NCBI GenBank assembly: GCA_017397695.1
Contig: JAFQIF010000036.1
Span: forward strand, 1-25,379
Direction of reading: 5' to 3'
Length of the DNA stretch: 25,379 nucleotides
Origin: Clostridia bacterium
GTDB lineage: Bacteria; Bacillota_A; Clostridia; Christensenellales; Aristaeellaceae
Below, piece after piece: positions 21,573 to 25,379 of the stretch (the stretch's first letter is position 1; each line of letters begins with the position of its first letter). The notes under the pieces are model-generated. The model was not told the DNA's origin. It made no database searches and was given only the letters and a program-made list of their open reading frames with translations. Position numbers and translations under genes: made by a program.

Positions 21573-22592
21573 ATGAGTCAGTCTGCTTCGCGCAGGAATG
21601 CGCTTTGCCTGCTCGCCCTCAGCGGCGCGCTGGCTGCGCTGTTTCTGTTTTCGTTTGTCATTGGCCGCTACGATGTGTCGCCCCTGCAGGTGCTGCGCAT
21701 CCTGCTTAGCCGCATTCTGCCGCTGGAGGAAACCTGGACGAAGAGCATGCAGGCTGTGGTGCTGAATGTGCGCCTGCCGCGCATTGCGCTTGCGTGCCTT
21801 GTGGGTGCGTGTCTGGCGCTGGCGGGCGCGGCATATCAGAGCGTATTTCAGAATCCCATGGCCGCGCCGGATATTCTGGGTGCGTCCTCGGGTGCGTGCT
21901 TCGGGGCTGCGCTGGCGATCCTTTTTGGCTTTGCCCGCGGCGGCGTAACGCTGATGGCATTTGCATCCAGTATGCTGACCATCGCGCTGGTATATCTGGT
22001 ATCCGGGCGAACAAAGGGCAGTCGCGCGGTGAGCATCCTGCTTTCGGGCGTGATGATCTCCTCGCTCTTTTCCGCCGGCACGTCGTATATCAAGCTCGTC
22101 GCCGATCCATCCGATCAGCTTCCGGAGATCACCTACTGGATGATGGGCAGCCTGTCCGGCGCGCGGGGAAAGGACGTGGCCTTTGCCCTCATCCCGATGG
22201 CTATCGGCGCGCTGCCGCTGCTGCTTGTGCGCTGGCGCATCAATCTGCTGACGCTGGGCGAGGAGGAAGCGTCTTCCCTGGGCGTGAATACGGGCCGCCT
22301 GAGGATGCTGGTGGTGCTATGCGCCACGTTCCTGACGGCATCCAGCGTGGCCGTCAGCGGCATGATCGGCTGGGTGGGCCTGGTTATTCCGCATCTGAGC
22401 CGCAAGCTGGTGGGCAATGACTGCCGGGTGCTGTTTCCCGTATCCATGCTCATGGGCGCGCTGTTTCTGCTGCTGGTGGATAACGTCTCCCGTAATCTCA
22501 TGGCCACGGAAATACCCATCGGCATTCTGACTGCACTCGTCGGCGCGCCGTTCTTTATCTATCTGATGACCAGAAAGGAGAGCGGGCTGTGA
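21573..22592 (+). CDS. FecCD-family ABC transporter permease (molybdate/tungstate or metal-chelate)
   Basis: The 339-residue integral membrane protein is a FecCD/BtuC-type importer permease with about ten helices. Typical blocks are RLPRIALACLVGACLALAGAAYQSVFQNPMAAPDILGASSGA, the ILLSGVMISSLFSA region, and SGMIGWVGLVIPHLSRKLVGNDCR, which contacts the ATPase. Family substrates are ferric siderophores, heme, cobalamin and, in the MolBC branch, molybdate or tungstate; the last is preferred here from the leader and yqeC. ATG 21573 follows GAGGAT, and also overlaps the stop of a five-codon ORF (MRISV, 21559-21576) that has its own GGGGGAG site. The ATPase start overlaps its stop by four bases. Confidence 0.92.
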   Translation: MSQSASRRNALCLLALSGALAALFLFSFVIGRYDVSPLQVLRILLSRILPLEETWTKSMQAVVLNVRLPRIALACLVGACLALAGAAYQSVFQNPMAAPDILGASSGACFGAALAILFGFARGGVTLMAFASSMLTIALVYLVSGRTKGSRAVSILLSGVMISSLFSAGTSYIKLVADPSDQLPEITYWMMGSLSGARGKDVAFALIPMAIGALPLLLVRWRINLLTLGEEEASSLGVNTGRLRMLVVLCATFLTASSVAVSGMIGWVGLVIPHLSRKLVGNDCRVLFPVSMLMGALFLLLVDNVSRNLMATEIPIGILTALVGAPFFIYLMTRKESGL

Positions 22593-23374
22593 ACCTTCAG
22601 GTACGAAATCTTTCGTTTGCCTACGGTGAGCACAGCGTGCTCACCGACGTGTCCTTTTCGCTGGAAAAGGGCGAATTTCTCTCCGTGCTCGGCCCCAACG
22701 GCGTGGGCAAGAGCACGCTGTTTCGCTGCATCCTGGGCCGCCTGAACACGTATTCGGGCGTGATTACCGCCGACGGCGACGATCTGCGCCGCATGCCCCG
22801 CAGGGAAGCGGCCAGGCGCCTGGCCTATATCCCCCAGATTCATCAGCCGACGTTCAGCTACACGGTGCTTGATACCGTGCTCATGGGTACGGCGCGCCAG
22901 CTTTCGCCCTTTGCTCAGCCGGGCAGGCAGCAGGTGGCGCACGCTATGGAGGCGCTTGAGCGCGTGGGCGCAGCGCATCTGGCGCAGCGCGACTTTACGC
23001 GCCTCTCCGGCGGCGAGCAGCAGCTGGTGCTCGTCAGCCGCGCCATCGCCCAGCAGGCCGATATCCTGATCATGGACGAGCCGACCTCCGCGCTGGATTA
23101 CGGCAATCAGCTGCGCGTTTTGCAGCTGGTGCGCGAGCTGGCCAGAGAAGGCTACGGCGTGCTTTTGTCCACGCATAATCCGCAGCATGCGCTTACATTT
23201 GCCACGCGCATTCTGGCGCTTGCGGATGGCCGCGTGGCTGCGTTGGGCAGGCCGCAGGATGTGCTCACCCCCGAACTGGTGACAAGGCTGTATGGCGTGG
23301 ACGTTCTGTTTGAAAATACCGCTGCGGGGCGCGTGATCGTACCGGTGACGCCGGGTGATGAAAGGAAAGGATGA
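22589..23374 (+). CDS. FecE-type ABC transporter ATP-binding protein
   Basis: The 261-residue ATPase powers the importer. Walker A is GPNGVGKST (35-43), the Q-loop region IPQIHQPTFSYTVLDTVLMG follows, the signature is LSGGEQQLV (about 139-147), Walker B is ILIMDEPTSALD (about 155-166), and the switch His is in LLSTHNPQHAL. Start is GTG at 22589, overlapping the permease stop as GTGA, so translation is coupled. It overlaps the next gene by four bases as ATGA. Confidence 0.95.
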   Translation: MNLQVRNLSFAYGEHSVLTDVSFSLEKGEFLSVLGPNGVGKSTLFRCILGRLNTYSGVITADGDDLRRMPRREAARRLAYIPQIHQPTFSYTVLDTVLMGTARQLSPFAQPGRQQVAHAMEALERVGAAHLAQRDFTRLSGGEQQLVLVSRAIAQQADILIMDEPTSALDYGNQLRVLQLVRELAREGYGVLLSTHNPQHALTFATRILALADGRVAALGRPQDVLTPELVTRLYGVDVLFENTAAGRVIVPVTPGDERKG

Positions 23375-24429
23375 GCCGAATGACGAAAAAAGGAATGGCG
23401 GCATTGCTGTTTGCTGCGCTGATGATGCTGGCAGCGTTTGCCGGTGCGGAAGGCACGCGCGCGTTTGTGGATGACGCCGGACGCGAGGTGGAGCTGGATG
23501 CAGATATCGACCGCGTAATTGTCACCGGTCAACTGGGGCAGACGGCCGTATTCGCCATTGCGCCGCAGAAGCTTGTGGGCCTGGTCAGCGCATGGGACGA
23601 CGACGCAGCGCCGTATATTGATACCCAGGCGTATGATCTGCCCCTCCTCGGCCAGATTTACGGCGGCAGGGGGAATGCCAATCTGGAGGAGATGCTCGCT
23701 GTACAGCCGCAGGTGGTCATCGATATCGGTGAGCCCAAGGACGGTCTGGCAGAGGATCTGGATGCGCTGCAGGAACAGACGGGATTGCCGTTTGTGCATA
23801 TTTCGGCGCATATCGATCGGCTGGATGAAACGTATACCCGCCTTGGCGAGCTGCTGGGCATGCCAGAGGAAGGGCGCGTGCTCTCGGAGTACTGTGCGCG
23901 CGTGTATGCGCGCTGTGCGGATATGGCCCAGCGTGCGCAGAAGGTGCGCCTTCTGTACATTGTGGGCGTGGAAGGCCTGGGCGTGATCGCCAGGGACTCC
24001 TACCATAGCGCGGTGATCGACATGTTCTGCGACAATGTGGCTGTGATTGAATCTCCGTCTGCCAGAGGCACGGGCAACGAGGTGGACATGGAACAGATTC
24101 TCGACTGGAATCCGGACGTGATTCTGTTCTCTCAGTCGCCCTATTTTGAAACGGCTAAGGATGATCCGCTGTGGCAGGCGGTTTCCGCGATTGAGAGCGG
24201 CAGATATTACGACGTACCGGTTGGCCCGTACAATTGGATGGGCTTCCCGCCGGGCGTTCAGCGCTTGCTTGGCATGATGTGGATGGGCAAGCTGCTGTGC
24301 GGCGAACTGGCGGATTATGACCTGTACGAGGAAACCGCGCAGTATTTCGATCTGTTTTATCACAGCGAGCTCACACGTGAGCAGTATGATGCGCTCACGG
24401 CGGATTCTATCGGAAGGCTGAGCCACTAA
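23371..24429 (+). CDS. Substrate-binding protein of the FecCD-type importer
   Basis: The 352-residue periplasmic-binding-protein-like domain of the class III (helical hinge) type has an N-terminal signal sequence (hydrophobic core about 8-25, cleavage near AGAEG). No lipobox Cys is visible, which is unusual for a Gram-positive binding protein. The mature part starts AFVDDAGREVELDADIDRVIVTG, the usual opening of this family, and ends with GPYNWMGFPPGVQRLLGMMWMGKLL. The ligand is inferred from context to be molybdate, tungstate or a related metal species. ATG 23371 overlaps the ATPase stop; ATG 23380, better spaced from AAAGG, is an equally good start and gives the same signal peptide. Confidence 0.9.
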   Translation: MSRMTKKGMAALLFAALMMLAAFAGAEGTRAFVDDAGREVELDADIDRVIVTGQLGQTAVFAIAPQKLVGLVSAWDDDAAPYIDTQAYDLPLLGQIYGGRGNANLEEMLAVQPQVVIDIGEPKDGLAEDLDALQEQTGLPFVHISAHIDRLDETYTRLGELLGMPEEGRVLSEYCARVYARCADMAQRAQKVRLLYIVGVEGLGVIARDSYHSAVIDMFCDNVAVIESPSARGTGNEVDMEQILDWNPDVILFSQSPYFETAKDDPLWQAVSAIESGRYYDVPVGPYNWMGFPPGVQRLLGMMWMGKLLCGELADYDLYEETAQYFDLFYHSELTREQYDALTADSIGRLSH

Positions 24430-24441
24430 GGAGAAAAGTGC

Positions 24442-25245
24442 ATGCAGAAAACGACACATGCCGCGTATTGGACGGATGGCGGCGCGCTGAAGAAGGGCGA
24501 AGCAGCGGATTTTTTTCCGTTTTTTGACGGCGGAAAGCATGTGATTTCGCTGGTGGGCGGCGGCGGAAAATCCACGCTGCTGGATTATCTGGCCGGCTGC
24601 TTTGCCGCGCGCGGCCAGCGCGCTGTGATCATGACCACCACGCGCATGGCCTGCCCGGAGCATGTATGCATGAGCATGGAGGATTGCCGGGCGCGCTGGC
24701 GCGAAGGGCTGTATGCGGCCTGCGGCGAGAGGATGGAAAACGGCAAATTCCGCGCGCCGGAGGATACGCTGCTGGCGCAGATTCTGGATGAGGCGGATGC
24801 TGTTGTCATCGAGGCGGACGGCGCGCATATGCTGCCCTGCAAGGCGCCTGCGGCGCACGAGCCGGTGATCTTGCCCCAGTCGGATATTGTTATCGGCGTG
24901 GTCGGCGCAGAGGCGCTGGGGCAGACGGTGGATGGGATCTGCCATAGGCCGCAGTACGTGTGCGCGCTGCTGGGCTGCGAAGGCGATCACCGGCTGACGG
25001 CGCAGGATATGGCACAGATTCTGCTTTCGTCCATGGGCACGCGCAAGGATGTGGGCGAGCGGGATTTTTACGTGGTGATCAATAAATGCGATGACGAAAA
25101 GCGCATCGGGGACGGACGGGAGATTCTCGCTGCGCTGGCGCAGCGGGGACAAACGAAGGCGCTGCTGACGTCGTTCGCGAAAGGGATAGAAAGTTCATTA
25201 AAGAATCTTGAAACCGCCGCGAAGCGAAGAAGGGTCAAGGGATGA
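24442..25245 (+). CDS. yqeC: YqeC-like P-loop protein associated with molybdenum hydroxylases
   Basis: The 267-residue protein resembles YqeC, a P-loop protein that accompanies selenium-dependent molybdenum hydroxylases; its biochemical role is unsettled. Visible motifs are GGGGKST (39-45), TTTRMACPE (65-73), EADGAHMLPCKAPAAHEPVILP (124-145) and VINKCDDEK (212-220), all typical of the family. AAGGAG lies just before the ATG, overlapping the stop of the binding-protein gene, so it is the last gene of the transport operon. The last 21 codons (from K247, base 25180) are identical to repeat sequence, and the stop TGA lies in the loop of a repeat hairpin; the native C-terminus has therefore been replaced or extended by the repeat. 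Confidence 0.85.
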   Translation: MQKTTHAAYWTDGGALKKGEAADFFPFFDGGKHVISLVGGGGKSTLLDYLAGCFAARGQRAVIMTTTRMACPEHVCMSMEDCRARWREGLYAACGERMENGKFRAPEDTLLAQILDEADAVVIEADGAHMLPCKAPAAHEPVILPQSDIVIGVVGAEALGQTVDGICHRPQYVCALLGCEGDHRLTAQDMAQILLSSMGTRKDVGERDFYVVINKCDDEKRIGDGREILAALAQRGQTKALLTSFAKGIESSLKNLETAAKRRRVKG

Positions 25246-25379
25246 AATCCCCAACGTAACCCAATCGAAGAAAAAAGCAAGAATCGGAGCGAAGCCGAAG
25301 GCGACAATTACGATTCCGGTACAGATTGAAAGAATTTCTCAGACTACACAAATTCTTTCAAAGCTGTGTCAGAATCAAA
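25180..25379 (+). repeat. Dispersed structured repeat, right copy (one arm plus centre)
   Basis: The arm reads in reverse complement like the copies at 1-286 and 11963-12130. It begins AAAGGGATAGAAAGTTCATT inside the yqeC reading frame. Instead of two hairpins it has one hybrid (CAAGGGATGAAATCCCCAA at 25236-25254), a 27-base deletion relative to the other copies. Beyond it, 25312-25337 and 25350-25376 form a long imperfect inverted repeat, the start of a second, opposing arm that is cut by the window edge. Confidence 0.85.

Overview
The window reads as a chromosomal segment from a GC-rich, strictly anaerobic member of the Bacillota, probably class Clostridia and gut-associated. The grounds are two [FeFe]-hydrogenase-type proteins, a SpoIIE/PP2C-type phosphatase, a fermentative iron alcohol dehydrogenase, GH43 glycosidases, strong Shine-Dalgarno sites with ATG, GTG and TTG starts, and consensus TTGACA/TATAAT promoters. 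There is no rRNA gene or other phylogenetic marker, so no lower rank is claimed. I see 21 protein genes and no tRNA, CRISPR array or transposase gene.

Layout. 1-286: one arm of a dispersed structured repeat. 287-4681: an RraA-type aldolase gene (minus) diverging from a small ArsR regulator gene (plus), then a minus-strand operon of iron alcohol dehydrogenase, flavin reductase and a multi-pass membrane protein. 4944-11669: three plus-strand genes for exported proteins: a repeat-rich peptidoglycan-binding protein, a metallo-beta-lactamase-fold hydrolase, and a 1122-residue beta-helix-like surface protein whose promoter has nine C in a row between -35 and -10. 11716-12130: a complete, two-armed palindromic copy of the dispersed repeat, between convergent terminators.

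12171-17039 is a five-gene minus-strand hydrogen operon. In transcription order it encodes two small [2Fe-2S] thioredoxin-like proteins, a HydS-type sensory hydrogenase with a PAS domain, a PP2C/SpoIIE phosphatase, and a group B-like [FeFe] hydrogenase. The likely logic is that HydS reads H2 or redox state, the phosphatase passes the signal on, and the hydrogenase and [2Fe-2S] proteins handle electrons. 17305-21191 is a minus-strand run: P1-family peptidase, cytoplasmic GH43, UPF0303/GlcG-like protein, exported GH43.

21316-25245 is a plus-strand operon: a consensus promoter, a structured leader resembling a molybdenum/tungsten cofactor riboswitch with its own intrinsic terminator, a FecCD/FecE-type ABC importer with binding protein, and a YqeC-like P-loop protein linked to molybdenum hydroxylases. 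Together these suggest molybdate or tungstate uptake controlled by cofactor level. The last 21 codons of yqeC are supplied by another copy of the dispersed repeat. The window ends inside that repeat at both sides, as expected of contig ends.

The most interesting items are the poly-C promoter of the surface protein, the dispersed repeat with covarying hairpins that follows gene 3' ends, the riboswitch-like leader, and the hydrogen-sensing operon.
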